Position numbers and translations under genes: made by a program. The notes under the pieces were generated by a model. The model was not told the origin of the DNA and did no database searches. It worked only from the letters and a program-made list of their open reading frames with translations. From Halichoerus grypus (lineage: Eukaryota; Chordata; Mammalia; Carnivora; Phocidae): a DNA stretch of 64,000 bases. Location of the stretch: positions 131,423,966-131,487,965 of the forward strand of contig NC_135718.1 of the NCBI RefSeq assembly GCF_964656455.1. The letters run 5' to 3'. This document shows positions 1 through 10,226 of the stretch, piece after piece; position 1 is the first letter of the stretch, and the number at the start of each line of letters is the position of its first letter.

Positions 1-1344
1 TGCCGGCGTGTCCATCCCCAGAGCATTTACTAGGACTGAGCATTTTCCTTCTTTAAAAAAAATAGTTTTAAATTGTTTTAATTTAACTGCTTCGCTTATG
101 ACTGAATTAGAACTTCTTTTATAGATGTATGCATCTGGCCATTTGCATGTCTTTGTCCAGACATATCCTGATATGGGTTCAGTGCCGGAGACTGGGTAAT
201 AGGGCAGCGTGCAAGGATCACAAGACATGGCTAGTCTTAGGATGCACGGTTAAGATGAGTCTCCTCTTTCTTTTTTCTAGAATTTTCTATTTTGGAGAAG
301 TTGGCGTCAATGTCAAGAGACTACGATTTCTTTAGATTCATATTCAAACTCTGTGTTATGTGTTTGGGTTCTTTGTATTTTTTCCTAATTTTTCTTGCAA
401 TCCATCAGTTATGGTTGACAATGGCGCTAAAAGGTAAATTCACATCCTGCTCACATTTCTGTGACAGATTCACGTAACCAATGGCATTGTGCTCTTTTAT
501 TGTTATTTTTTTGGACTTTCACCTCTTTCTTCCCATATTTATTCAACAATTCAAATAATTTCACTTTTTTCCTTAGGTAGCTTTTCATTTTCTGTTTATC
601 ATTCAATACCTTTTTTTTCACTCCAATATCTTAGGAGAAGCAGCATATGAACCTAGTATTTTATTTTGGTATTTGTAACTTTAAAAAATAGTATGTAGCA
701 AGCTGTGAAATTTAGCTGCAGTTAATTTTTGTCTTGAAGAAATTTCCTTTAACTACCCATAAACAATAGCTGTGCTTTAATTCGCAGTCCATTATATAGA
801 CACCTCTAATGTATGATAATTAAAATTAAAATAATAATTAATTAAAAATCAAGATACTAATGTTAAAAAGAAATGAAATATTAAAAATAATAATTAAAGT
901 AATTATTTTATGGAGACATAATGGTAAATGAGCATTAATTGCTACAAACGTGAGTTATGGCATAATGCAAATCTGATAGATTATCATTCGGAACCCCGAG
1001 CTACCATTCAGACAGCCATATGAATTTTAGTGCAAAATTTCAAATTTACCCGATACACCAATACTAATAGAGGATTTTTTTTTTAATTTAGATAAAAATC
1101 AAAATAGCAGTTGGAAAAGCAGCTCCTTGTTCAGAAGCATTATTTAACGTAGATGTCTTAAATCCGCGAGTTCTTTATCAACTCATTCTGCTTCACCTTG
1201 TGAAGCAAGTAAATGTCAACACCATTAGAAAAAGTCTTTTTATTTCCATGTGTCAGAAACTTATCATAATAAATGGATTTAGTTAGATAAAACATTTTTT
1301 GTTGTTGTTATCTGCCAGAAAATTAATAAGAATATAAACCACCT
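1..1344. other. AT-rich intergenic sequence
   Basis: This sequence is strongly A/T-rich, especially at 780-940. No coding frame, recognisable young repeat or RNA gene is seen; it may contain decayed L1. Confidence 0.5.
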
Positions 1345-1545
1345 GGGACGCCCGGGTGGTGCAGTCGGTTGAGCGGCGGATTCTTTGTTTCTGCTCAGGT
1401 CATGATCTCAGGGTCATGAGATCGATTGCGGCGTCGGGCTCTGTGCTCAGTGTGGAGTCTGGTTGGCATCCTCTCTCCCTCTCCCTCTGCCTCTTCCCCT
1501 GTGCTCTCTCTCTTTCAAGTAAATAAATAAATCTTAAAAAAAATA
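1345..1545 (+). mobile_element. CAN-SINE (tRNA-Lys type), GTCGTGAGATC-like subfamily
   Basis: The head is GGGACGCCCGGGTGGTGCAG, followed by a CT-rich body and an AAATAAATAAATCTT tail. It is flanked by a 12-bp duplication TATAAACCACCT at 1333-1344 and 1546-1557. Confidence 0.93.
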
Positions 1546-1774
1546 TATAAACCACCTACCGTGGGAATCAGCAGTTAAATAAAAATGTGAAAAAATTCAA
1601 AATGATAATGATGTGTATGATGCGGGTAGTTCTCTTAGATGCCATGCCCTTGAGCAATACACAACCTGAACAACCGCCCTTCACTACTCTAGATGTTTAT
1701 GTGGCCATTACAGGTAACAGAATGCTCCTACATGCATAGAAACTACCTGTGTAAGAAACACAGGAGAGGCTACA

Positions 1775-1895
1775 TGATAGTAAGACCTGTGTTTGGATGA
1801 AGGTCACGCTGTTTGCTGTGACCTTGGGCAATTCACTCACCACTCCCTAGGAATCCTTAGTCACCCCATCTACAAATGACAGTAAGTAGTATCAG
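1775..1895 (+). repeat. MIR fragment
   Basis: The core GTGACCTTGGGCAA..TCAC followed by a degraded CCCCATCTACAAATGACAGT matches the MIR 3' half. Confidence 0.5.
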
Positions 1896-1899
1896 CCAA

Positions 1900-3480
1900 G
1901 AGGCTGACATTCTGATTTTCTTAGGAAGCGAATATTAAGGCAATTGTTTGAGGCTTGCGAATAAGCCACTGTGCAAACTGAAAGCCTAAAGATGGTCTTT
2001 AAAGCAACCTCCAACCAATAAATGGCCTTGTCACAAACCTCAAGAGCACACAGGGTTTCTATTCTGAGAAATGAAATTTTGCAAAAACAACCAGAAAAAA
2101 CAGTTAAGGTCTCAGAAATGGTGAGAATATTTACTTCAGAGGAAGCCAGGAGGAAGCTTGCTTAAATATCTTCCTCCCCTCCAGCCCTCGTCCGTTCCGC
2201 TGACCCCGCTTGATGACAGCAACACGTCCATCAGCGGCCAGCCTGGAGAAAAGGAATGTGTCCAACCTCCCATCCCTTCCCCAAGCACTTACTGGGGCCT
2301 GCTCCATTCCAGGCGCTGGCCTCGCCTCTGGCAGATAAATCAAATCAGACATGACCTCGGTCTGCGCAGGGCTCTTGAAGTCAAGATTGTGAACGGTCTT
2401 TCCTGCACCCCATCCTCCCAGGTTCTGTCCCTCCTTCCTTCCACTATCCTAGGCGACAGCTTCCCTTCCTCCTCAGGTGTCCGGCGGGCCTTCTGTTTTC
2501 AATGATTTCAGATATTCAGTGAGGGAAACGTGATGGCACGTTCCAGCGGCCGGACTTTGCTCGCAGCACCCTGGCCTCTCCGTGGTCCCAGCACTGCCCA
2601 GTTATCTTCCCTTGTCCAGCACCAGCACGAACGCCACCTCCCCCAGCCCCACACCAGCCTTGCCTTGTTACCCAAGCTGGAAACGAACTGTCCTTCCTCT
2701 CTGATCCAAGAGCTATTTGTCTGCACATCGTTTTAACAGCAGCTGTTGGAGTCACCGGCTATCTTCCCTGGGGTGGGAGGGGGAGCTGGGATCGCACTCT
2801 TTGAGCCAGGGCCGTGTCCAATTCCTCCCTAACTCTGCCCGGAATTAGCTTGATTAAGTCCTTCTGTTGGTGGCACTCTGCTATCTTGAGTCCACGCATG
2901 GCTCTCATGGTTTATTTATGGAATATTTTTTGGTCTCCTATATTACTCCACGCCCATTCCCTCCCACTCAACCACCCCACTCCTGCCATTGTTTTATTAA
3001 TAAAAGTGCAACCTCTAATCTATCTAAATAACCATGAAGTTATACATTGGTGTCAACTCGAATGACACTCGGGTTGTTTTGGAGTGAATTTGCCCGTTGA
3101 CTAAGGGAATGAAACACTGCCTTGGAATGTCAGGCGCCAGCAGCCAGCGAGGAAGGTTCGGGGCAGGGCTGGTGACCCTGGGAGTTTCAGTGGGAGGCGG
3201 TCAGCAGCTTTGCCTGGTATGTGCTTCTTCTTCCTCTCCAGGCTTCCCCGACTTCAGAGCCGTGTTTCCCCCGCACCTGGGCTCTCCCCGCTCTGGCAGG
3301 GCGGTCTACACAATGGCCACATTGCTAGCCAGGAGGCCCTGCAGAGTTTTCTCTTCCAAAAGATTCTGTCCTTGACGTAAACTGCCATTTGGGAACGGCC
3401 ATGTCTGTTTCTCCTGTGGCTTGTGGTTTGCACCCCTTGCAGAAATGCCCCTCTCCCGCTCTCTGGGGAAGGAACACCAT
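1900..3480. other. Intergenic sequence with no gene seen
   Basis: The GC content is moderate. Several overlapping short frames on both strands (2131-2755, 3097-3574) lack splice context or family similarity. Confidence 0.4.
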
Positions 3481-3623
3481 GAGTCCCCAGACCAGAAGTT
3501 CTCGAACTTTTTGGTCTCAGGGTCCCTTTACACTCTTAAACATTATTAAGGAACCCAAAGAGCTATGTTTATGAAGGTTATATCTATTTATATTTACCAT
3601 TTTAGAGATGAAAACCAAGAACA

Positions 3624-3805
3624 TTTTTTTAAAGATTTTATTTATTTATTTGACAGAGAGAGAGACAGCACAAGCAGTGGGGGCAGCAGGCAGAGGGAGA
3701 GGGAGAAGCAGGCTCCCCACTGAGCAGGGAGCCCGACTCGGGGCTCGGTCCCAGGATCCTGGGATCATGACCTGAGCCGAAGGCAGATGAGCCACCCAAG
3801 CCACC
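3624..3805 (-). mobile_element. CAN-SINE, minus orientation, inside a hAT fossil
   Basis: T-rich AAAGATTTTATTTATTTATT tail complement, GACAGAGAGAGAGACAGCAC body and GAGCCACCCAAG head complement. The flanks share a CCAAGAAC duplication (3614-3621 and 3804-3811). Confidence 0.9.
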
Positions 3806-3823
3806 CAAGAACTTTTTTAACTA

Positions 3824-3893
3824 TTTAATTTAATTAAATTAATTAAATTAATTAAAATTAAATTAAAATTAATTTAATTTAATTTAATTAAAA
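3824..3893. repeat. AT-rich tandem repeat (TTAAT/AATTA)n
   Basis: About 70 bp consist of shuffled TTAAT, TAAATTA and TTAAATTA units. Confidence 0.85.
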
Positions 3894-4289
3894 AATAATA
3901 CTAAAACCATTTTGTACTAACATAAATGACAGTTTTATGGAAAATAACCATATTTTCCAAAACATGAAAAATATAGTGAGAAGTGAGGCATTGATTTACA
4001 TTTTTGCCAATTTCATTATTAGTATCTGGCTAGATAAACGGGAGCTAGATCCTCAGATCTGTTTCTGCATTCAGTCTGTTGCCCTATCACATGGCAGGTA
4101 GCCTTTGGAAACCTCCAAAGTACACTTGAGTACAAAGTACTATGTACACTTGAGAAAGACTGAGAGTGAAAAAGGCAACTAGCGTCTTAGTACTGTTATG
4201 GATGTAGTTTTGACCTCACCGACCCTCTGAGATCTCTGGAACCCCCAGGGAGTCCCCAGACCACACTTTGAGAACTGCCCGCCGCTTTA

Positions 4290-6400
4290 TACCATTGGTT
4301 TCTTGATGGCAAGGCCATCTTCTTTTCATCCTTATAGTCTGGGTTTTAAGCAAACTATGGTTATGACTCAGTAAATCTTGTTCAAAATACTTGGAAATAT
4401 CCGTGACCTTGAGGAGTATCCCCCCACCACGGCAATAGCCCCGGGAAATACTCCACTTATTGGGGGGACGCTACAGATGTTGATAGCATTTGGATTCTTT
4501 TGGGGGACAGCCTCGAGAGGCGTTGGTAGTTCTGTTGAATATTCTCAGTGGTCTCAGATCTCTGTTCTTTGAGGAGCGTTTTGATTTGGGGGAAGAGCCA
4601 AGGGCCATCTAGAGTGAAATCTGGTTAATGATATGGGTAGTCAGTTGGGTAATACTACATTTTGGATTTTTTTAAAAGTAACACTGACTCCTTAAAATTT
4701 GGATTGCAAATCTACTTTAATAGCCATTCCCCAATTCTACGCATTTATATGTGTGCAAAATGATGTTTGAGCATGTTTAATAATGGCGCCATTGTTTGAA
4801 GAGCAAAAATTAGAAACTATTTCGATGTCTACTACTAGGACACCAGTTAAATAAACAGTGGGCATCCATAGAATAGAACACTCAGCAGCTGAAAGAAAGA
4901 GAAAGTTCTATACGTGTTGATAATAAGTTAACTCCAAGATATATTAAGTGAAACAGCAGAGGCAGGACAATGTATATAGCATGCTATCACTTGGAGGGAA
5001 AAAAACTATTTTGCATGTGTGTGTCTGTACGTCTGTGTGTGTCTATGTGTTTGCTTATGTATACACAAGGTGTACTCTAAACTGGAAATGCTGATTGCCT
5101 CCAGGACGGGGGGAACAAGCTAATGGGGGTGAAGGGGTGGGAAAGCAGCTTTTCAAAGACCATCCTTTTGTACCTTTTAAATTCTGAATGATATGAATGC
5201 TCCCTAATTAAACAAAAACTTTTAATCTAAATAAATAAATAAGACAAAAACTTTTAGAAGCTCCAAACTAAAAAGATTACAATGTTCCCTCCTCCCTCCA
5301 AAATTAAAAATGAAATAATTCCTAACACTTAGAAAGGCTATTCTCCAAAGAAAAGTCCTTAGTTGTCCTTGAGTAGTACGACTATCAGAAGGAATGTACA
5401 AAGAGCAAGGGGCCATGTGCAGAGGGGACCCTAGAAGGGGACATTTGTGACAAGAACTAGCTATCTTTGTAGTGGTGCCTTATTCTTGTCGCCCTTGTCC
5501 CATTTCACAAATAGGGAAACTGAGTCCAGGCAGGCTAAGGGACTCATCCACGTCGCCTGGGCTCTTGGTTCATTAGGGGATTTCCTATCTGCTTCTGCAG
5601 ATCTTTTTAGGGCGATGTGGTGGGGGGGGACAGAAGGGGACAGATCCTCTTTTATTTGGTCTTAAACATACCTCTATCCTCGCCTCACACCCTGAACAGC
5701 AGGTGAGTGGTTTCAATGGCGCCTGGTGGGGTGCGTCTCCCTGACTCTACCCCACACCCAGGAAGGGCGTCCTCCTGCACGTGCCTCCAGGACACCGCTC
5801 TCAGTGTGTGGTAGGCACAGCTCCCCTATTTCTAAAATCGGCATTACCCACTTTACCACCTATTTTGTCACACTCCATCACCTCTTTGTCACACGGTTTG
5901 GTTGGTTCAGAGGGCCTTTGGGCTGTTTCAAATCAACTTCCCTTTCAAAGGATAAAGATCTGCCATCAGCGAAGGGATGCAAAAGTCTGTGGTTGAGGCT
6001 CGCCACGACTCCAGTGGGTAGAGGCTGCGTGGCCCTGGTCGGGGTGCTAGAAAGCAGTTTTTGGCTTTTGTTTGTTTGTTCACCAGATACATATGGGAGC
6101 TATTGGGTGCGTAGGCACTGTTGGAGGCCCCGGGGATGGAGGGCTGATGAAAACAGGTAAGTGTTCTTGCAGAGCTTGTGTTCTTGCGATGAGAGACTGA
6201 CAGTAGTCAAAAACCAAATAAATGATAGAGGTAAATTCATATACTAGTAGATCAGAGGGTGACATGACAGAGAGAGGCTGGGGAGTCCACTCCAGCCAAG
6301 TGCTTGCGGGAGGCCTATCTGAAGATGCTTTTCTTTGGAGAGAAATGCTCTCACAATGCTCTTTGAGGACCTCCCCTCCAGTGGTGGGATGCTAACACCC
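4290..6400. other. Intergenic sequence with degraded MIR/L2 pieces
   Basis: An L2-3'-like piece is at 4290-4380, an imperfect TG run at 5014-5055, a MIR-minus-like piece at 5495-5560 and an old repeat (CACCAGATACAT..GCGTAGGCACTG) at 6080-6160. A splice-bounded segment 5601-5702 (TTCTGCAG / CAG|GTGAGT) could be an exon but has no usable ATG. Confidence 0.4.
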
Positions 6401-6414
6401 GCCCCACCCCACAG

Positions 6415-6674
6415 GCTCCATGATGGAATGAGAAAGGTGGAGAAGAGAGGGGCCAGTTCCCTGGGGTTCCGTGTCTGCCAGCTTCTGCTAAATACCTCTG
6501 AGAAACTCTGCTTCCAGCTAAAGGAGACCACCTGCCCTACGACCCTCAGGACCTGGCACAGGAACTGCCTGGGTGGACTCCCTGGCGAAATGAATTGGAC
6601 CAACTGTAGGTTCCAGAACGCCAGAGCCAGCAGCAATGCCTTCCTGGACGACCCCACACCACCGCTCTGCTCTG
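6415..6674 (+). CDS. Novel membrane gene, ectodomain exon
   Basis: A pyrimidine-rich acceptor (CCCCACCCCACAG) precedes the exon and the donor is CTCTG|GTAAGA. In the reading frame compatible with the next exon it is open for 86 codons, with seven cysteines and the sequons NTS and NWT. It enters in phase 2 and leaves in phase 1. A second possible acceptor at 6517 would shorten it. No known domain is recognisable. Confidence 0.5.
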
Positions 6675-9600
6675 GTAAGACCAGCTGAAAACCAGCCCAA
6701 GGTCAAGTGCCTATCACTTACTGTTAAATCATAGTCTGACCACTTAGTTATCAGCTCTGTGAAGTAGGTATTCTTACTATGTCCATTTCACGGATGAAGA
6801 AAATGAGGCTCAGAGAGGTTAAGTGACTGTCCTAAGATCACACAGTTAGAAAGTGCCCTGAGACCTAAGTCACTGGACCCTAGAGCTCAGGCTCTTTCAT
6901 GACCATCCTTCACGCTCGTTCTCCTCATTCCCACTGACCCTCCTCTGCCTTCCCAGGTATGTCTTTGCCTTCCTAACCCTGGAGGGACCCCTCATGCTTT
7001 CTGTCCTCCTCGTTATAAACAAGCGTACCCTATCCCAGCCAGCTACCCCCTCTGGTGCCCCAGGCTCTCCTCTCACTGCTCCAGGCTTATGTGCACATCC
7101 CCCTGCACATCAAGCCCTATGACTTGGTTCCTCATCTTCGGTGTTGATGCCATGGCCACTGGGAAGATCTGGTTTCCAAATCCCCTCCCTACCACTCACT
7201 CAGAAGGTGGGCAGGAGCTTGTCAAAGAGAAACTTGGTGAGGCCAACTATCTTACTCAGAATGGGGGCAGAAAGAAAGGGGAAGTGGACCATGAAGGTGC
7301 CTGACGTAATTCTATTTGGCCTTAGTGCCCCAAGAGGCTGTGATTCTTGGTGGGTCCCCTCCTAGATACTATTTATCATCGGTGGGTATCAGGTCGCCCT
7401 AGGGATGCAATAAGTTCCCTTCACCCAACCTGGGCAACAATCTCTGCATTTGGGTGCCTGACAAGCCAGCTCCCAAGGCGTGTCTGGAGAGGTGCTACCT
7501 TCCATAGGGGCCGAATTGTGCAGCTCCTCTTTATGGGGGGAAGGAAGTGGGAGGGACTTGAGTGCAGACAAAGAGAGCTTTGGGTTTGGAGTCCAAAACT
7601 CCATGGCTCCAGCACTCGTGTGAGGCAAGTGGCTTATCCTGAAGCTTCGCACGGGCCCAGTGGGAGGGTTTGACTAGGTATGTTTTACGATTCCTTCGAA
7701 CTCTGAGAACCAGGGACAGATTGTATCTGGACGGGGGATGGGCTTGGTGTCTCCATCCCTTGATGCGGGAGAAATGCTTTCACAGTGTGGAGCATAGCAT
7801 CGCACCCCCGGCCCGCCCCCAGTCTGGGCAAGCTCTCATGCCTGCTACGTCCACCCAGTATCAGCCCAACTTTCCAGGGTCCTGACCCCTTCCAACCCCA
7901 CCACATGTCCCTCTCTGGGTACCCCTCATCTGCATCATTCTGGTCATCTTTTTTCTGAACATCCTCTCATATCTGGTATCCCTTAACCCTTTGTAAGGGG
8001 GAGAACTTGAGAGTGAAATGGCCACACAAAGACAGCAAAGTGTAACATGCATACACACACAATTTGAAGTCAGAGAGATGTGGGTTCAAGTCCGAACTTT
8101 GCCACTTACTAGTTCTAGGACCTTGAGCAAGTCTGATCTCTGTCTGAACTGGTTTCTTTATTAACAATTATTCCTATCTCATTGTCTATTTATGAAGATT
8201 AAATAAGATAATGAATGTGCCTGGCAGATATCAAGTCCCCAATAAATGGTAACTAATATTGCATTGATATCCTGTAGAGCTCATTTGCATGTGTGCTGTG
8301 AGTCCTTTTGGACTGCTCTGACAAATGACCATAGACTGGGTGGCTTATAAACAACAGAGATTGGTTTCTTATAGTTCTAGATGCTGGTAGATCCAAGATT
8401 AAGGCAGTAGTACATTCAGTGTCTGGTGAGAGCCTACTTCCTGGGTCAGGAATAACCATTTCTCCCTGTGTCCTCACATGGTGGAAGGGGACAGGGGGCT
8501 CTACAGGGGTCTCTTTTATCAGGGCACTAATCCTATTCACGAGGGCTCTACTCTCATGACCTACTCCCCTCCCAAAGGCCCATTTCCTAGTACCATCACA
8601 TTGGGGGTTAGGAGTTCAAATATGAATTTTGGCAGGATGCAAACATTCAGGCAATAGCATGTGTGTGAAAATTACTCTCAGATTTCCTTTCCTTTTCCTT
8701 TCTGCAGAAAACTTCACTACCCTGAAGCCAGAGGCTAAACCTGATGAACTCAGCAGGTAGATGAAGGAAGGGCTGGACCCATGGACGAGCAGTACTGGGA
8801 ATTGTGGAGGAAGGGTCTGCTTGGCCTGGGTGTGGGGATTGGTGTGAGTGGGACCATGGCTCTGGAGGTTGGGGCAGAGGAGAGAGGCTCAAAATGGAGG
8901 CAGGAAATGGTTGGGTACCAGAGACATGGAAGCCTAGTGATGGAAGAGCTCCCACAAGAGTAGGAAGGCCCCAGGGCAATTCTGTGGAGGGTCACTAATG
9001 CCGGCCAAGCAGCTGGGACATCCTCGTTTCTCTTGTCTGCTTCCCCCAGCTTAGGCACTGCAGCGGCCGTCATTTCTGGCTCTGTTGGTGTTGTGGCTCT
9101 CATCTTGCTCCTGGTGGGTCTCTTGTCCATGATGCTGAAGAAATGGAGACATGAGAGTGAGTTGAACAAGCTGGCCCTGGAACAGGGGTGGAGATGGGGA
9201 TGTCTCTCCTAGGGGGCAGCCTTGGGGGGTGGGAGGAATGGGTGAGCTCTGGTGTCTGTTCTCTAGAGCTACCAGAAACTCTGCATAGAGCAACAGATTT
9301 ATTTATGGTACAAATTCTTTATGCTGAAAGCCATATACAAGCAATCTGCATATATACTTATGGTTTATGGCATCAACTAAAAGAAATATTGATGCCACAT
9401 AACCTCATCTAAGTAATAACCCAAATTATAAAGTATACCAATAGTGCTCACTCTCCCATCTCATTTTGGGCATTTAGCTTCCTCTCAGGAGCCCTGTGGG
9501 TTCAATACAGTGAATTTTGCATATCAAAGTTCAAACCTAAGCCCAGCAACCAACCAAGTCAAGGTAGTTACTACGCCCACTCAAGCTGACTCTGAATTTA

Positions 9601-10100
9601 TTAATTTTTCTAGGACTATTTAAGAAACAACTGAGGCACCAGACCAGCTTTCTCCATAAAACTTCGGTAAGGAAATAGTCATTGTACCTAGAGGAGCTTC
9701 CGGTCACCTCTGCCATGATTCCATGCTGTTTCCTATGTAGACCCCATATAGGAGGTAGTGGGGATGAGGCAGAAAACAGCCCTAAAGTAAATGTTTTTGA
9801 AGATAGAGGGAAATCCAAGGTTTGCTTGGCAAAAACCCAATATTCCACCTGCAGTCCTGCAGGGGACCCAGTAGCTGGTATTGTTTATGGAAGTCTCTAG
9901 TGCCTAGATATCTGTCTCTAACTGGGGTCCTATCTCTGAAGGAGCTTTCCTACCATGCTGATGCCATATATTCCAATGTGATCAACCTGGCTCCCTGGAA
10001 AGGGGATGACTTCGCTGTCTATGCCAACGTGCCCTCTTTCGACCGCCCCAGGAAGACGTCACCAGACCAAGTGGAATATGCCTCCATTGTATTCCACTGA
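6415..10100 (+). CDS. Unrecognised single-pass membrane protein with ITIM/GRB2-type tyrosine tail (RHEX-like), 5' end missing
   Basis: I do not recognise this gene by name. Exons 6415-6674, 8708-8756, 9050-9156, 9614-9666 and 9942-10100 join with AG/GT borders and matching phases (2-1, 1-2, 2-1, 1-0, 0-stop), giving about 208 residues without a stop. The order is: an ectodomain of about 100 residues with eight cysteines and N-glycosylation sequons (NTS, NWT, NFT); a hydrophobic helix in exon 9050-9156 (AAAVISG to LLLVGLL) followed by a KKWRH stop-transfer; and a cytoplasmic tail with tyrosines in YHAD, IYSNV, VYANV and VEYASIVF. YxN sites are classical GRB2 SH2 ligands, and V-x-Y-x-x-I fits the ITIM consensus that recruits SHP phosphatases. 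I infer a leukocyte or erythroid signalling receptor/adaptor. No Ig-fold WxC...DxGxYxC signature is visible. The start codon and signal-peptide exon were not found; a 5601-5702 segment with good splice borders has no usable ATG. Intron phases and tail layout resemble RHEX about 22 kb downstream. Confidence is high for the last four exons and lower for the first. Confidence 0.62.
6765..6905 (-). repeat. MIR element
   Basis: The sequence ACGGATGAAGAAAATGAGGC then TTAAGTGACTGTCCTAAGATCACAC is the reverse complement of the MIR core. It lies in intron 1 of the novel membrane gene. Confidence 0.7.
6906..8059. other. Intron of the novel membrane gene, nothing recognised
   Basis: Short open frames overlap on both strands, but none has splice borders matching the gene's phases. 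Confidence 0.35.
8060..8262 (+). repeat. MIR element
   Basis: TGGGTTCAAGTCCGAACTTTGCCACTTACTAG, a GATTAAATAAGATAATGAATG stretch and an AATAAATGGTAACTA end give a nearly full-length MIR. Confidence 0.8.
8300..8662 (-). mobile_element. MLT1-type ERVL-MaLR solo LTR fragment
   Basis: The sequence reads TGGGTGGCTTATAAACAACAG ... GTCCTCACATGGTGGAAGGG ... ACCATCACATTGGGGGTTAGG, the complement of the common mammalian MaLR LTR. It is non-coding and non-functional, and lies inside the intron between 6674 and 8708. Confidence 0.75.
8708..8756 (+). CDS. Novel membrane gene, juxtamembrane stalk exon
   Basis: A strong acceptor (TTTCTTTCTGCAG) and a GTAGAT donor bound 49 nt. Read in phase 1 it encodes a short [15 protein letters not shown] stalk with one N-glycosylation sequon. 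It leaves in phase 2, exactly as the transmembrane exon requires. Confidence 0.6.
9050..9156 (+). CDS. Novel membrane gene, transmembrane exon
   Basis: The exon has a CTTCCCCCAG acceptor and a GAGA|GTGAGT donor (107 nt, phase 2 to 1). It encodes about 24 uninterrupted hydrophobic residues followed by KKWRHE, a type I stop-transfer. Entry and exit phases are the same as for the RHEX transmembrane exon (101 nt). Confidence 0.7.
9614..9666 (+). CDS. Novel membrane gene, basic cytoplasmic linker exon
   Basis: A TTTTTCTAG acceptor and a TTCG|GTAAGG donor bound 53 nt (phase 1 to 0). It encodes a short basic segment ([10 protein letters not shown]...). The phase change 1 to 0 equals that of RHEX exon 4. 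Confidence 0.6.
9752..9899 (+). other. Possible alternative tail exon (TQYST / IVYGSL motifs)
   Basis: From candidate acceptors at 9751 or 9754 (phase compatible with the transmembrane exon) a frame runs to TAG just after 9897. It encodes an acidic segment with TQYSTC and IVYGSL, which look like tyrosine signalling motifs. The acceptor lacks a good pyrimidine tract, so it may be intron. Confidence 0.25.
9942..10100 (+). CDS. Novel membrane gene, terminal exon with YSNV, YANV and VEYASI motifs
   Basis: The acceptor is CTATCTCTGAAG and the exon is open in phase 0 for 52 codons, ending in TGA at 10098-10100. Tyrosine codons are at 9951 (YHAD), 9969 (YSNV), 10020 (YANV) and 10077 (VEYASIVF). The frame is also open further upstream, so the exact acceptor is inferred from phase matching with the preceding exon. 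Confidence 0.7.
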   Translation, partial: ELSYHADAIYSNVINLAPWKGDDFAVYANVPSFDRPRKTSPDQVEYASIVFH

Positions 10101-10183
10101 TGGGAAGCCAGCGAGATGCTTCAGGTGGAGCGTCAGACCTATGCCCCAGCTGGATCCTGAGTCGGCTTGTGCTTTAGATGGGT

Positions 10184-10226
<43 letters not shown>
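10184..10226 (+). repeat. (GT)n microsatellite
   Basis: About 20 GT units with one A interruption lie in the 3' UTR of the novel membrane gene, about 85 bp after the stop. Confidence 0.97.

Larger units (their letters stand above)
3490..4285 (+). mobile_element. Ancient hAT-like DNA transposon fossil, split by a SINE
   Basis: The ends are imperfect inverted repeats: AGTTCTCGAACTTTTTGGTCTCAGGGTCCC-type at the left, and its complement in CCCCAGACCACACTTTGAGAACTGCC at the right. The interior includes a CTTAAACATTATTAAGGAACCC motif typical of this old mammalian family. A SINE (3624-3805) and an AT repeat interrupt it. Confidence 0.5.

Noticed and set aside
2131..2755. Overlapping open frames on both strands that could look like a small gene
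   Set aside because: No splice borders, start context or family similarity; frames overlap on both strands, as expected for GC-rich non-coding DNA.
5726..6160. 144-codon plus-strand frame starting MGCVSL
   Set aside because: Its 3' half lies on an old interspersed repeat (CACCAGATACATATGGGAGC .. GTAGGCACTG), and no donor matches the phase of the next exon.
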